DNA of 64,000 bases from Prinia subflava. Lineage: Eukaryota > Chordata > Aves > Passeriformes > Cisticolidae. This document shows, piece by piece, positions 48,111 to 60,700 of the stretch; within the stretch, counting starts at the first letter, position 1, and each line of letters opens with the position of its first letter. The DNA lies in NCBI RefSeq assembly GCF_021018805.1, contig NC_086283.1, forward strand, positions 19,826,162 through 19,890,161, given 5' to 3'. The notes beneath the pieces are model-generated. The model was not told the DNA's origin and did not search any database. It worked only from the letters and a program-made list of their open reading frames with translations. Made by a program: the position numbers and the translations under genes.

Positions 48111-48543
48111 ATTTACATAAATACCAAACCAGGTGAAATCTCATTTGCATTCTACAGAATTATAAAGGTGACTGGGCAAACAACAATGTGTTTGGAAATA
48201 ATAAAAATTATAACATGTTTTGAATTTAAAAAAAAATCAAAGCACTTCTTCTTGACATGATGAAATATTTTAACCTTTTCAGAATTATTTTGTCTGGGTT
48301 TTTTCTTCCAGAAAGGTCTTAGCAAACTGTTTTAATCACTGCATCTACATTTTTCACTGCAAGTTTCTGATCAAAAACCCTATTCCACTACTCATAAATC
48401 TCCATCCCCTTTCATCCAGCTGATGAAAGCTTGGGTGCATCATCCAGAAAGCTGGGACACAAAGGAGGGGAAATTAATTTCTCTGATTGAAACACTGGGA
48501 GCTGCAAACAGACAGAGAAAAGGGAAGAGAGGGGAAGTTCCAG
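43750..48543. other. Gene-free stretch
   Basis: No gene was recognised. It contains a poly-C tract (45240-45267) and an A/C-rich CAAA-type tract (about 48005-48056). Confidence 0.55.
45240..45267 (+). repeat. C11-TT-C15 tract
   Basis: Eleven C, two T and fifteen C. The complementary strand is G-rich and could form a G-quadruplex; the C strand could form an i-motif. Confidence 0.9.
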
Positions 48544-48723
48544 AAAGGGAAAGGGAAAGGGAAAGGGAAAGGGAAAGGGAAAGGGAAAGGGAAAGGGAAA
48601 GGGAAAGGGAAAGGGAAAGGGAAAGGGAAAGGGAAAGGGAAAGGGAAAGGGAAAGGGAAAGGGAAAGGGAAAGGGAAAGGGAAAGGGAAAGGGAAAGGGA
48701 AAGGGAAAGGGAAAGGGAAAGGG
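48544..48723 (+). repeat. Perfect (AAAGGG)30 array
   Basis: There are 180 bases of exact AAAGGG units, 30 copies without interruption. The + strand is all purine with GGG runs separated by AAA, which meets the simple G-quadruplex rule many times over and can also form triplex DNA. Because it is periodic, all frames read through it (Gly-Lys, Arg-Glu and Pro-Phe repeats); these open frames are not genes. Confidence 0.97.
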
Positions 48724-49088
48724 GAGCCCTGGATATGGGTCATGGACTGGCAGCATGAAGGCAGGGGTGATGTGCCAGCCCTGTGGCAGCCTGAGCACGC
48801 CTGGCAGGAAGCTGCCCTGCCCTGGCAGCCGTCAGGGATGGAGGGCACAGCACCTGCAGGTGCAGCAGGCCCTGGGGAACAGCTCTGCCCAGCTGCCTGC
48901 CAAAGCACTGTGCCCTGGGAAACTGCCCCAGGTGATCTGTCTGCTCCAGTGTCTGGCCTCATTTGTAGTTTTGTTCATTCCAGGGGATGGAATTTGTGAA
49001 ATTCATATGGGACAGGTAGTTCAGGACTCCACTCTCCAGAATGCCTCGTGAAGAGGCTTCTTCATGTTCTAAAACACAGTGAAAACTC

Positions 49089-49093
<5 letters not shown>

Positions 49094-49138
<45 letters not shown>
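49094..49138 (+). repeat. T45 homopolymer
   Basis: Forty-five uninterrupted T, about 370 bp after the hexamer array. It could be a minus-strand retroposon tail, but no retrocopy was recognised next to it. Confidence 0.9.
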
Positions 49139-49139
<1 letters not shown>

Positions 49140-50462
49140 GCTCCCAGTTTTCCTTTCCAGCAAATAAACTCTTTGGATTTCTGGTGTCTACCTTCTGGAT
49201 CATGGAAATGCCAAGCAGTAAAGCTGTGCCCTTATCAAATGTGCAGAATAAAAAGTAAGAGGCACAAACGTATCCTCTTATCCTCTCATCTAAGAGATCA
49301 ACACACAGATAGAAAGTTTCTGATTAAAAACCAAAAGCCAAGCCAATGAATTGGTAATCCAAAGCAAAATACTCTTGGTTGTCAGCTGTGTTTTCTAAAA
49401 TTTTCCAAACAGACTTTGAAAGAGTTATAATTCATTAAGCTGTACCTGACACAAATAATTTATGTTGGAGTTTTTGTTTTAAATAACAAAGCATACTCAG
49501 GGGTTTTTTTTTTTCAAATCTTGATTTGTCTCCGTTTTGATATAAATTATTTGAACTTGTTCATAAATAACAAAATTGTCAAAACTGATACATTAGCTAA
49601 AAAAAAAACCCTTATGTTTTTTTCCAGTGCTAATGAGATTTTATTGTTATTATTTTCCTTTTTTTTTTTCAGAACATATAGCAATGATATACAAGAAAAT
49701 ACTAACACCCAACATTTGGTTGTTGTGAGTAGCATAGTGAAGCAATCCTAATGGAAATGATGTCTTTCTTGCTTAAAGATTCCCAGGAGAAATGTTAGAA
49801 GGAAAATACTCACTCTAGAATGGAACAAATCAGACTAACTCCAGGCTAGATAGAGAAATTTTGAGTGGTGTGTGATATATAAGCCTAATTAGGTTTTGGG
49901 AAAGACAAACTGCAACACCACCCCAAAATAATAATAAAAAAATATAATTTATTGTCAATTTATCCCTAGGAAATCTAGTGACAGAAACACATCTAATATA
50001 ATACTGCTATTTGTATATGCCATGATTATAAGCTTTAAAGTTTTCATGCTGCTGCAACCTTTTTATTTGTTACCTGAGTTACACAGAGCAATTAGGGAAT
50101 TACTCAGCTATCTAAAAGATTGATACAGAGTTTTTCAGCTGAGTTTCCTAACTGAGGAGGGAGAATTTGCTAAATCTTGTTAAAATTGAACACAGCCGTG
50201 AACATCCTGAAATGCCAACAGTTAGTTTGCAATATTTCTGTTTTCAAGCCTCTCCAGAGGAAACTGTAGTTGCAAGTTTTAATCTCTTAGCGAATCCTTG
50301 TTTCCATACATCCAGTTTCTCTGGAGCTAGGGGTGTTCTGCAATGGGATAATTTGGATTATTTCAGACTAGAACAACATTGCCAGTGGAAAGGAGAATAT
50401 TTACTCAGATGGAGGGCAGTACTGAGAAGGTCATAAAAGGTGGAAACCATGGGTAGCACCCT
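49139..50462. other. Gene-free stretch
   Basis: No gene or clear repeat is recognised in this AT-rich interval. Confidence 0.5.
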
Positions 50463-50728
50463 GAGAAATAATCACAGAGTTGTAAAATCACAGGGATGGG
50501 ATCACAGATTGGTTTGGGTTGGAAGGGGCCTTCAAGATCATCCCATTCCATCCCCTGCCACCATCCCAAGTTTCTCCAAGCCCTATCGAACCTGGCCTTG
50601 TACACTTTCAGGGGTAGCCACAGCTGCTCTGGGCAACCTGTGCCAGGGCCTCAGCACTCTTACAGGGAAGAATTTCTTCCTAATATCTTATTTAAATCAA
50701 TACTCTTTCAGTTTGAAGCCATTCAACT
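50463..50728 (-). mobile_element. CR1 LINE 3'-end fragment, minus strand
   Basis: Reading on the + strand this is the reverse complement of a CR1 3' end: 'ggtttgggttggaaggggcc', 'ttcaagatcatcccattcca', 'gaacctggccttgtacactt', 'gctctgggcaacctgtgcca', 'aagaatttcttcctaatatc', 'ttcagtttgaagccattc'. It is 5'-truncated and fairly well preserved. Confidence 0.9.
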
Positions 50729-52258
50729 GGCATAAAATGTGATATGGTGTAAAAAAGGATGATTTAAGATCAGATTTATGTCCAGTCCTAATTTTGGGGC
50801 ACAGTAGGCAGATTCAAATAATGACAAACATAGTCTAATAGTTAGATATAATTACAGACCCCAAAATCCTTACAGAACAATGATTGCTCATTTAATTCTT
50901 CCATTTAGCCTATAGGACAGGTGGAGAATAAATAGATAGATTCTTAAAATCAATGAAGAATTTAGTGTATGCATAGAAAAGGGTTGGGAAATAATTCTCT
51001 AACTTCATATGAAACAATGTAGGGCACCCATTATATTGGCTGGTGCCTGTAAAACACCACCCAGATGTTGTTAGTAACAAATTATTCAAATTAGTACAAA
51101 ATCCTAAGCACATTTGTGCTGCCTGAAATTATTTCTTTGGGCTTTTTTGGGGGGAATCAAGGTATTGTGATTTCTAGAGATGTCTTGCATCAATAAACTT
51201 AGTGTCAGGCCATTTTTAGGCTTATAATCATTGATGGGGTGAAAAATGTACCAAGGCACATCTGTGTCTTACCTATACACACGTACATAAATTTCCTTGA
51301 GGGGATTTGAGAAATGATTACAGCAAAATTGCAATGTAAAACGTGCAGGATTTAATTCTTCCAGAGCTGATCAGACTGATCCCAGAGTTACACTGGCAAG
51401 CTGGCCAGAGAGCTGCAGCCTTCCTGGCTGGGAGTCCTGTCAGCAGAGCAATAGCAGATGGAGCAGATGGAGCTGCAAAACCCCTCCAAGGGTCTCTGCC
51501 AAGGAGCCCCTTGGACACAAGGTCTCGGTTCTAGGATGGCCAGGGAAGGAGAACTTCTCTTCCTCTCACTGGAGTGGTTTAAGTGATTTGTAAACTGGAA
51601 GAGTATAAATTTTTCAGACGGTACCAGGTGCAGCAGGCTTCGAGGAGAGGCCGCAGTCAGCTGCAAATGGGAATGAGGATGAAGAAGCTGGCAGACAAAT
51701 CTCATTGATTTTAGCCTGCCAGGATGTGTATTGGATGAGGCTGGAGACCTGCTGACTCTGCCCTCTCTTAAAGACTGCTGAAACATCCAGATTAGGAGAT
51801 CTGTGAAGCAGCAAAGTCAGAAAGCCAAGATTCTTCTCTGTAAAGAAAGTCTAATTTTAACTCACAATCACATATGCAGAGATTTTCATTTCTTAGAAGA
51901 GAATAAGGGCCTGAGGTATTGCTGTTCACTTTGGATGCAGATTATTCTTGAAACCACAGTTAAAATTGTGTTTTCTTTCCAATATACTGCTTGAGATTCC
52001 AATTTTTACTTTTATGTGACCATATATATTCCATTAATTCAAACAGGGTACATGTTTTGCAGAGAGAATAGATTTCATTAGTCTTGGCAGATTATTGCTC
52101 CCTGCTGTCAAGAAACAAGGTGAATATTCTGGTCCAAATCTTCTGTTTACTGTAGTCAACCACAACACAACATTTTACTGGGTCTTTGTCAGAATATTAT
52201 TTTCCATGATTGAAGACAATCTGGCTAATGAAATTTATAATTTTGTCTTGATTTCAGA

Positions 52259-52299
52259 TTTATTTATTTATTTATTCAGATTTATTTATTTATTTATTT
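52259..52299 (+). repeat. (TTTA)n microsatellite with a short interruption
   Basis: Two blocks of TTTA units are separated by a CAG-containing interruption near 52277-52279. Confidence 0.85.
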
Positions 52300-53239
52300 G
52301 TGACAAACCTGGTTCCTGTATCTGAGAGCGCACAGAAAATTGCTCCCAAATTGGAGATTTTGGTGAGCAATTACACAAATGGGAACTTTCAATTACTCTG
52401 TTTCTTTTATTCTGAGAGATCCACTTTTATTTTAGAAATTAATATATTAAACTGAGATAAGTCTAATAAAATTAATTGTTTTAACATTAAAGCATTATGT
52501 GCTTATTGAGCATTTCTTGAGGTTCTGTCTACTAGGGCTGGATTAAGAGTGTGAAAGCCATTTAGGTTGCATTAGGTGTCATTGTCTTCTTAATAAGTAA
52601 ACCATTAGATTCCTGCTTATTCATCAGTATAACATACAAGAAATAACCAAGTGAATGACTTAGAACCATGATTTAGTTCCAATAATGAGGGGATTTTTTT
52701 CAGGAAGGTCCTGAACTGTGAAATAGTAAAGGTAACCCAATCCCAAGGATTGCTACAGAAATGGACACAGCACCAACATAGACTTCCATAAAAGCAGGGT
52801 GCCTGTGATTAATGGGTTTAATAGGATTAACTGTCTCCCCTGGCTGCTCTGGGGGTCCTCATTTTTTCTTACTTTTGTCCTAAATAATATGCACATTCCA
52901 TCTTCCACATGTCTTTTTAACAGCCTTTGTAACAAAATTTTAAATCATCAGTCGTGGATGTTCCCATTCTGTTGGTTATTTCCTTCAGTTCAGGTGAAGG
53001 TCCACGTGTTTCCTTTTAAGAATAAAATCTCTTCAGCCACTTTAGGTATCAGGTGAGAGCTCTTTAAACAGCTCCTGGCTGGGTGCTTTTGGGCAGTAGA
53101 GGGAGAGGAACCCTGAGCTGGATTGTGTCTGTTTCTACACCATGAGTAACTGCTTAGTGATGAGAAGAACCTGCATTATACCCTGAAGGGATCACAGGTA
53201 TGATTACACATGGGATTCTTTCTTAATAACTGTGGATTT

Positions 53240-53271
53240 AAACTCAGTTTTAAACTGAGTTTTAAACTCAG
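53240..53271. repeat. AAACTCAGTTT palindrome with third copy
   Basis: AAACTCAGTTT at 53240-53250, one T, then its reverse complement AAACTGAGTTT at 53252-53262, followed by another TAAACTCAG. It could form a small cruciform or slipped hairpin. Confidence 0.8.
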
Positions 53272-54289
53272 AAAATGAGTTCTTTCTAACTATACTACCA
53301 TAGACTTAAAATTAAATAGCAATTGTGTTCTGTTTATAAAGGATGGGGTTTGTTCTTAAAGCTTTCTAAAGTTTTTCACCTGAGTAAAATAGTTCAGCTT
53401 TCATGCTGAGGTACCTGAGGTGGTCTCTAGTCAGAAAAAAATGCTATGTTGCCAAATGAAACCACTCGTTCTTCAGAACTCATCTCCTCATAGCAGACTC
53501 TGAACAGCCAACTAGGGCATAAAATTCTTGTTTCTCTTTATGTCCTGAGTGGCTGCCCAATTTCTAAGGAAAGCAGGTTTGTCCCTACAATTAATAATTG
53601 CAACATCCTCTTCTAAGGAAAGGCCTCTCCTTGACTGAGATAAAATTCTGCCTGTAAATTGCATTATATCGGAAAGAAGCTGGTCATAGTGCTTTAGTAT
53701 CAGTGATACCTCTTAATCAAACCTCTGTCACTGAAATACAAATTAGTTCTAAATTGCATAGTATAAGTTTTGTTACCCTTTAATGAATAAGAAATTATAT
53801 ACATGTGGGAATTTCAAAACCTATTGTGCTTTTCAATTTAGGTATAAATCATATGCGGACTTTATTTCTATTGCTGGACCTTTGTTGATGACGGGGTGCT
53901 TTTTTTCCTAAGTATTGGTGAAGTGTTTTAATGAAACAAGTATTTCATCCTGGGTTCTAGTATGAACAGCTGTCTCTTCTCCTCTAACTCTCTCCTAAAT
54001 AATTCCAAATTATCTGACTGTAGTTAAATCATCTTTCAAGCTTGCGTTTCTCCTTGAGGTTACCTGACTAGTGTTTGGTGTCCTAGCCAGAAAGTGTAGG
54101 AGAGGATCACAGGAGTAGCACAGTGCCACTGCCACAGGATCATTTGATCACTGGTTTTTGAGAAGGGCTTTGGGGCAGCTTTTCATGAAAGGGTTCCTGA
54201 AGTGTCCATGAAGCCACAAAGATCTTCCCACGTGTAGGAGAGCTATGGAAGACACCCCAGCAGCAAACTTGGGGAGCTGGGAATAATTC

Positions 54290-54726
54290 TGATGCCTTGG
54301 AAAGGCTGAGCAGAAACTAGGCAGAGCTAAAGTAGGTATATACTAAAAGGCCTTTAGGGTGTACCTTGGGCAGGACAAGAGCCTGACCAGGTTTAAACCC
54401 AAGGTGGACCCAAAATGGTCACAAAATGGACAAATGGTCATGGAGGTCTCACACTTATCTAAGTTTTGGTCCATTTGCATTTTGGGGTTTAATTGTCCAA
54501 TTACAGCTTCAGGTTGTGAGGTCCCACCCTTCTTGTTCCTCCCTTCAGCCCACCCTTGTTGGTGCTTTTGGGCCTGAGAGTTGTCCTTGGTCTTCAGCAG
54601 GAAAAGGATTTGTTTTGTCTGCCTGCTCTGTGAAGAGAGCTGGCTGACACTGAATGTGAGGCTCAGAACTGCACCCCTGGGCAGCACAGAATCTGAAAAA
54701 CATGAAAGATAAAACTTAAGGTACCA
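54290..54726 (-). mobile_element. Solo LTR of the second ERV family, copy 2
   Basis: On the + strand it begins TGATGCCTTGG at 54290 and ends ...CTTAAGGTACCA at 54726. From 54337 it is nearly identical to copy 1 at 25536-25919, in the same orientation. The terminal TGATGCCTT / AAGGTACCA pair gives diverged inverted TG...CA ends. No exact target-site duplication was found, so the flanks may have mutated. No coding content. Confidence 0.75.
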
Positions 54727-54829
54727 GTTCACTGCTGAAGGAGCCCAGTTGGCTGCTTGGATGTGCTTCATTACAAAGGTCATGAAAAGCTCTGTGAAAG
54801 CACAGAGACCTGCAGAAACTCAACGTATT

Positions 54830-55030
54830 GTGGTATTAAGGTCCATCTATCTAGTGAGGAACAGGTTCCCCACGTAAGTGGTCACAGACCCAAGCTTGCC
54901 AAAATTAAGAAGTGCTTGGAAAATGTTTTCAGGCAGAGGGTGAGATCCTTGGGGTATCCTGTGCATGGATGAGAGTTAGATTTCAATGATTCTTGTGGGT
55001 CTGTTCCAACTCAGGATGTTCTATGATCTG
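54830..55030 (+). mobile_element. CR1 LINE 3'-end fragment
   Basis: It ends with 'gattcttgtgggtctgttcc' and 'aactcaggatgttctatgat', close to the standard CR1 tail. Upstream text such as 'ccaaaattaagaagtgcttg' then 'gaaaatgttttcaggcagag' matches the preceding CR1 segment. It lies only about 100 bp from the adjacent LTR. The left border is approximate. Confidence 0.75.
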
Positions 55031-57694
55031 AAAAAAATCTTGGGTTTATTCCTTTCCTCTATAAAATTCAGAAAATTATTGTAGAGGATATTTCGCTGCT
55101 GTACAGAATCCTGTACCTGTCTGAGAAAACAATTAAATTTGAATAGAAGATTTAAAAAACCCTGAATATTTAATAACATCAGAATTTAATGGTCAGTAGT
55201 TTAAACAAACTTTTCAAAGTCAGCATGACTGCACTCTGTGAAGGTGTGTCACAGGTTCTGAAAACCACTTCACAGCAAGATTTGATGAGAATTGATTGTA
55301 GTCTTATCACTGTGAATTTGTTATCAGATAGAAGCTAACTCGTGGCAGGTGTTTGTTTGTCTGGGTTAGATAAAGCTGCAGAGCCTTTGTCACCTGGCTG
55401 CAGAAATGAGAATATCCCTTCACTGCCAGAAGTGTCAGGAGAACAGAAGGAGAAGTTGAATTTTGATGCATTTTGAGGAGGAAAAAGAACAATTGGAACT
55501 CTCACACTGTGGGTTTTGGGGCTTTTTTGTCTATACTTTCAACTTAAATATGTTTACTCTGAGTTTGCTCACAGTGTGCATCCAATATTGTAATGTTATG
55601 ATACATTTCTGGGAATGAGCAGGAAATGTACTTGTGGAAGGGATTAATATTTGTACATTCATGTTGTGCTGACAGTGGTAAAAACTTGTTAACAGAGTCA
55701 GAAAAATGGAAAGCACTGAGAAAAAGAGGATAACTAAAATGATAGTTTTCCTGTGTATTTTTCTAACTTCTGTCCTAAAAGTTTTTATTCTCATGTCCTT
55801 TTCGTCACTATGGTCTAATGAGAAGGATGAGAGATTATGAATCAGGATTATCAGGATTATTTGGAAGTCTACCTCCAAATCCAGTTTCTAGCACTGTGGA
55901 TTGTTAGATTTGAACTGGATTGTGATGCCTGAATTGCACAACACCAGCTATTCTCACATGAACGATGTTATCTACCAGAGTTTAAACAACTGTCCTTTGA
56001 TAGGTAAAACATAATTTAGGTAAAGCTATCCCTTAAATCCTTACAGATCACCAGATTGCCTCAGAAGTCAAAATATGGTTTTATTTGAGAGAAGAAATGT
56101 CATTTTTCCTAAAATAGTAGTACATTAAAAAACTGAAGCTGTAAAACACCAAAGATCAACTTAGATTCTAAAACTTCCATTACTTTGTGTTTTAAGAGCA
56201 TAAATGAAGCCGTAGAGATCTGTACTTTATTCTACATGAATTGTGAGGCTCAGAGTTATCAATTTAAGAACCCCAGCCACTAGCCCAATATCTCTTAAAA
56301 AAAAAAAATAAAGTCTGAGTATTTAAAAACATCCCATGTGATCTGTAAATGTAATTAAAGAATTGTAAATTAGTTCTTTAAGCAGATATTTTCTCCCTCA
56401 TGTTACATGAAGTATAGAGGACTAAAATTCGGCTACATTTTATTTACAAATACATAAAAATATATGATTTAATTTCTGTAAATGTTTGTATTTTTAAAAA
56501 AACATTTAATAAAGTAGAGGCTAAGCTGTTTTATGAATAATTGAGAGTAGAAGAATTACTCCCATCAGCCTACTTATTATTTCTCTGAGAAGATATATTT
56601 TATAAAATTTAATGATTCTTGAACCCACATTATTTGTGGAAGCATTACCTACCCCTCCTTGGTCCTTCCATATCTTTCTCAGACATATACAGGAAAAAGT
56701 ACTTTATTAATTAAACTACCACAGCACATTTGTCTTTATGTGTCCATCTCTTTTATCAATCTCATTATATTCAGGTGCTGGATGATATCAGCTATAAATT
56801 CCTAACATTTCATTTTGTGTCCTGTCAGCACCCATGGAAAGTAAAGGACAGCTTTTCTTGATAGATATCCCACCCCCCTCCAAAAAAAAAAAAAAAAGTA
56901 CAGCAGAAGCAGATTTGGTTAACCATATGTTAACCATAGGTTTTTTCAGGCAGCTTTTAAAAATAAGGTGCAAAAGAATGAATGTGTGGTTGTTTGTTTT
57001 CTTCCCTCTGAGAGCAATTGTAGACAAACGTGATGTTTGGGAGTCTGTGGAATAAAGTGCTGAGATCTCTACTGAATATCTCCTTGTACCCTCTAGGAAT
57101 ATGTCAGAAGAATATCCCAAACTGCAGTAGCTTAGCAGAGCTTGATGGTGCTGCCTTGCTGAGATGGATAATCTTGTACCAGTCCTTCCAGCTTTGCTCT
57201 GGTGCTTGAACATAAAAATAAAATTAAAAAACCCAGCTGTCTCTCCTTTCTTGGATAGCACAGTTCCAGCCAGCTCCCTTCTGAGAGCAGAGGGACATCT
57301 TGTGCTTATTCTCCCCTAGTGATTTGCATTTCAGGATGCCCTGACTTGGTGAGCCAATGTTTGTTTGTTTGCAGTGATGAATGCTGTGGGTGCTTTGTTT
57401 AGGAAGTTGAATTATTAATTCATCGTACACAGAGTTATATCCCAAACAAAGCCTGGAGCTCAGAGCTCCCTGGTTTTGAGGAGGTTTATAAACAGGTTCT
57501 GCTAATCTGAAAAGATTAGCTGCCTTGTTATTAGAGGTAAATAAGTACTTAACTTCAGAATTATTCTCTCTCCTTTCTAATCCAGAAGGAGGTTATCATG
57601 TCCTTTCTGACTAAGTTTTCTTCTGAGTACCTCCTCTGTCTATCTCTCCTGCCAGAATTCAAGAATTTTTTGGAAAAAGCTGTCAGACACCTGG
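55031..57694. other. Gene-free stretch
   Basis: No gene or clear repeat recognised. The open minus-strand frame near 56788-57261 includes a homopolymer-encoded run and has no known motif. Confidence 0.5.
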
Positions 57695-57785
57695 TGGGAG
57701 TCTTGGGCTGTCCTGTGCAGGGCTAGGAGCTGCACTTTGAGGATCCCAGTGAGTCCCTTCCAGCTCAGGATATTCTCTGTGCTGT
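57695..57785 (+). mobile_element. CR1 LINE 3'-end remnant
   Basis: The text 'gctgtcctgtgcagggctag' and 'gagtcccttccagctcagga' followed by 'tattctctg' matches the last ~90 bases of CR1. It is short and diverged. Confidence 0.65.
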
Positions 57786-60700
57786 CCATTCAGTTCCTGT
57801 CCGGTTTGCTTTGTGTGCTTTCCTAGGCAGACCAATGAAGTCAGGCCCCAGTAGAGTCTGTTTCCAGCAGCCGTGACTTGTGGCCTTAGAGACACTTTTG
57901 GGCAGCTCAAGCACCAGCAGTAAAAATCTGCCTCATATCATCCAGAGAGTGAAACATGACAGTATTTGCGAAGACAATGATTGAATGAAGAAATTTGCCT
58001 CTTTCTATGGTCAGCAGGGACTGAGAATTCCACAGACACAAAATCTCTCCCCCAGTCATCCCAAAGGGTGACTGTGTCATAGACTGTCTGACTATCCCTG
58101 TTGCAGCTGCAGGATGTCCCTCAAATTTATTTTTCTATTTTTTTTCTCAGATTGTTTCTATAGCTAATGCATATTATTCATTAAAAGAAACTTCCTCTGA
58201 GAACAGTAATAGAAGGAAAAAATGTGCTGGGCAAACCCAAAGATTTGTTTAGTCCCAGGACCCTGTCTCTGTCCGTGGTGACCAAGGAGGAGTGAGAAAA
58301 TGCTGTGCCTGTCTCACACCTTCTGTTCTCATGATGAGTCAAAGAACTCCAATCCATGTCCTGTTCTGCAAGGTTGCAGGCCTTAGGATGAGTTTGAATC
58401 AAGTAGGGTGTTAATCTCCCTATTTATCTATGGTATAAATCCATGATGCCATGGTTGGATGGCTTTAAAATCATAAAAATTACATAAACCTGACCATACC
58501 GAGATATTTTCCCTGCTGTGTTTTTGTTTAGTTACTGGTTCAAGATTTTGTGTGTTCTTAGAACATTAAATTTAAATAAGGCTTAAATATACCTGAAAAC
58601 TGGCTAAATTGGCTGTAAGTTATTTGGGTCAATAAGGAACAAAATTATATTAAAGAGCAGAATAAGCAGACTAAGCTCAAATTGTCAATATGACAAAAAT
58701 TACTCAAAGAAAGCAATTAAAACTCCAATCCGTGCCTAAATTGCTATTGGTTGTAAGTACAGAGAATCCTTTTACACATTTGATTGTAGGATACTGTATG
58801 ATACTGTAGCAGAATCTTATCAATAGATAATTATAAAAACAAATATATCATCGTGCCAAAATAAAATGCAAATCCCAATCAGTATTTTTCCAAGCTGTTT
58901 AAATGGCCAGAAAAGATGGGGAAAAAACCTGAAATCTGCAGATAAACTAATCTTACATCCCGCAAGTTTCTATATGTTTCTGTGATGACGACTAAAAGAA
59001 CAAATTTATATACTGTAGTTTTTTGTTGCTGCTCTAAATAGAAGCATGAAGAAAACAAAAGTGAATATTTGTAAGGAGTTCTGCAAATATTCAAATTAGC
59101 TTAATATTAACTTAGTATTTGAGCTTCAGGGTTTTGCAGAAGGATGCTTTCGTTGTTTGGTATAACTACAATATTGTTTAGTATAACTACAATACCTGTA
59201 TTCATGTCATGAGGTCAAAAAATAATAGACCAAAATTACCATTTCTTACCTGATGATTTTTTTCTAATGGATTTTGACTCTGAGAGGGCCCATAGAGCAG
59301 AACTCTTTGATTGAGCCCCCAATCACCTCTGAATTTACTTGTTTATTTTCCTTAATGAAAGTTTAGTAGCACTCATGTTCTGAGCTCATCTGTTCAAACA
59401 CAGAGTAAAAAAGGCTTGAACCTGCAGGAATATGAAGCAGCATCCAAATAAATGGTATATGAATTATGCATATCACAATAAAGCTTGTATTAATATTTCT
59501 TTAAATTGGGTTATAAGACACTGGAAAATCCAGGACATGGGCCATGTGTGTAAGAACATGCATTTTTCTGTGTGCATCACTTTAGGTTTTATTATGACAA
59601 GTTAAGAGTGGAGCAGAAAAATTGCAGCCCTGTGAAAATCAAGAGGGTGGTTTCAAACCAGAGACCAAAACGTGGAAATTTGTGTACCATGAGCCTCTGG
59701 GGAAGGAGCTGCTGCTGATAAATTAGCAAAACATATTTAGGAAACACAGATGCCTAATATTTTTGTTTGAGCAGTAATGTGTTTTCTGAATCATTGCATT
59801 AATTTTAGAGTCTTGATTAAGATACTTCTACAGTAATGGAACAGATTATTTGCATTTTATGCCAAATAACTGATTATACTTACTTGTAATTTATATATTG
59901 TGAGGTAAAAACTCTTCTGATACTTGAGAGCAGTCTAGATTATTTAGCCTGACTTGTTTGATTGTACCTGTTGATTTTAGGGTGTGTGTGGAGCTGGAAA
60001 TATGAGTAGAACTTTAAGCAATATTAAAGAACAAGAGTGGCAAAAAAAACACCCCAACATGCCATTTGTCAACTGCATCAAGAAATTTTTTTTCTATTCT
60101 ACCTACACTTCTGCATATCATTGATAAAAACATAGAAAATGCATTCAATCACGAAGAAAGAAAATTCATTTAATGAAATAACATCAACAAAAAGTTGGAC
60201 TTTTTATGTTATTCTATTAAAACAGAAAATATAATCCTTCAGAATAGGGATTATGGCTAAAATTCAATACTTTTGAGTGGTTAATGCATTCAATCAATGG
60301 TATTAACTTGAACTCTAATCTTGGGAATACTGTGTTTTAGCTTTCCTTCAACACACTTTTTCCACCACTGTTCTGGTTGTGACCCTTTGACCAGTCTGTG
60401 TTGAGTTGCAGGAGTTTCTGCTCAGAATCCCTGTGTTTAAATAAGAAATAATTCTGCACCTCTGAATTTATTTTTATGATGTATATGGAATATGCTGGCC
60501 TTTGGGATTTATTCTTCTTTGTACAAAAGGTAGCATCTGAAGCTTTTTTGAGGCTTTTTCAGTCAGGACAGAGCTCAGGTGGTCATCCTGGAAGTCAGGA
60601 TTTCTGTCTTCCATAGATTGTCTGGATGGCATTGGAGCAGTTCTGCAGGAAAGGGTTAAAACATTTCAGCCTGATTGCTAGGAAAAAGAAGGAAGACATT

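Larger units (their letters stand above)
50729..54289. other. Gene-free stretch
   Basis: No gene recognised. It contains TTTA simple repeats (52259-52299) and a palindromic cluster at 53240-53271. Confidence 0.5.

Noticed and set aside
48412..48999. Pro-Phe, Gly-Lys and Arg-Glu repeat open frames
   Set aside because: All are translations of the (AAAGGG)30 array, which has no stop in any frame.
54343..54783. 146-codon minus-strand open frame
   Set aside because: Lies within the minus-strand solo LTR and its flank; a similar but shorter frame in copy 1 (25548-25880) reflects LTR homology, not a gene.
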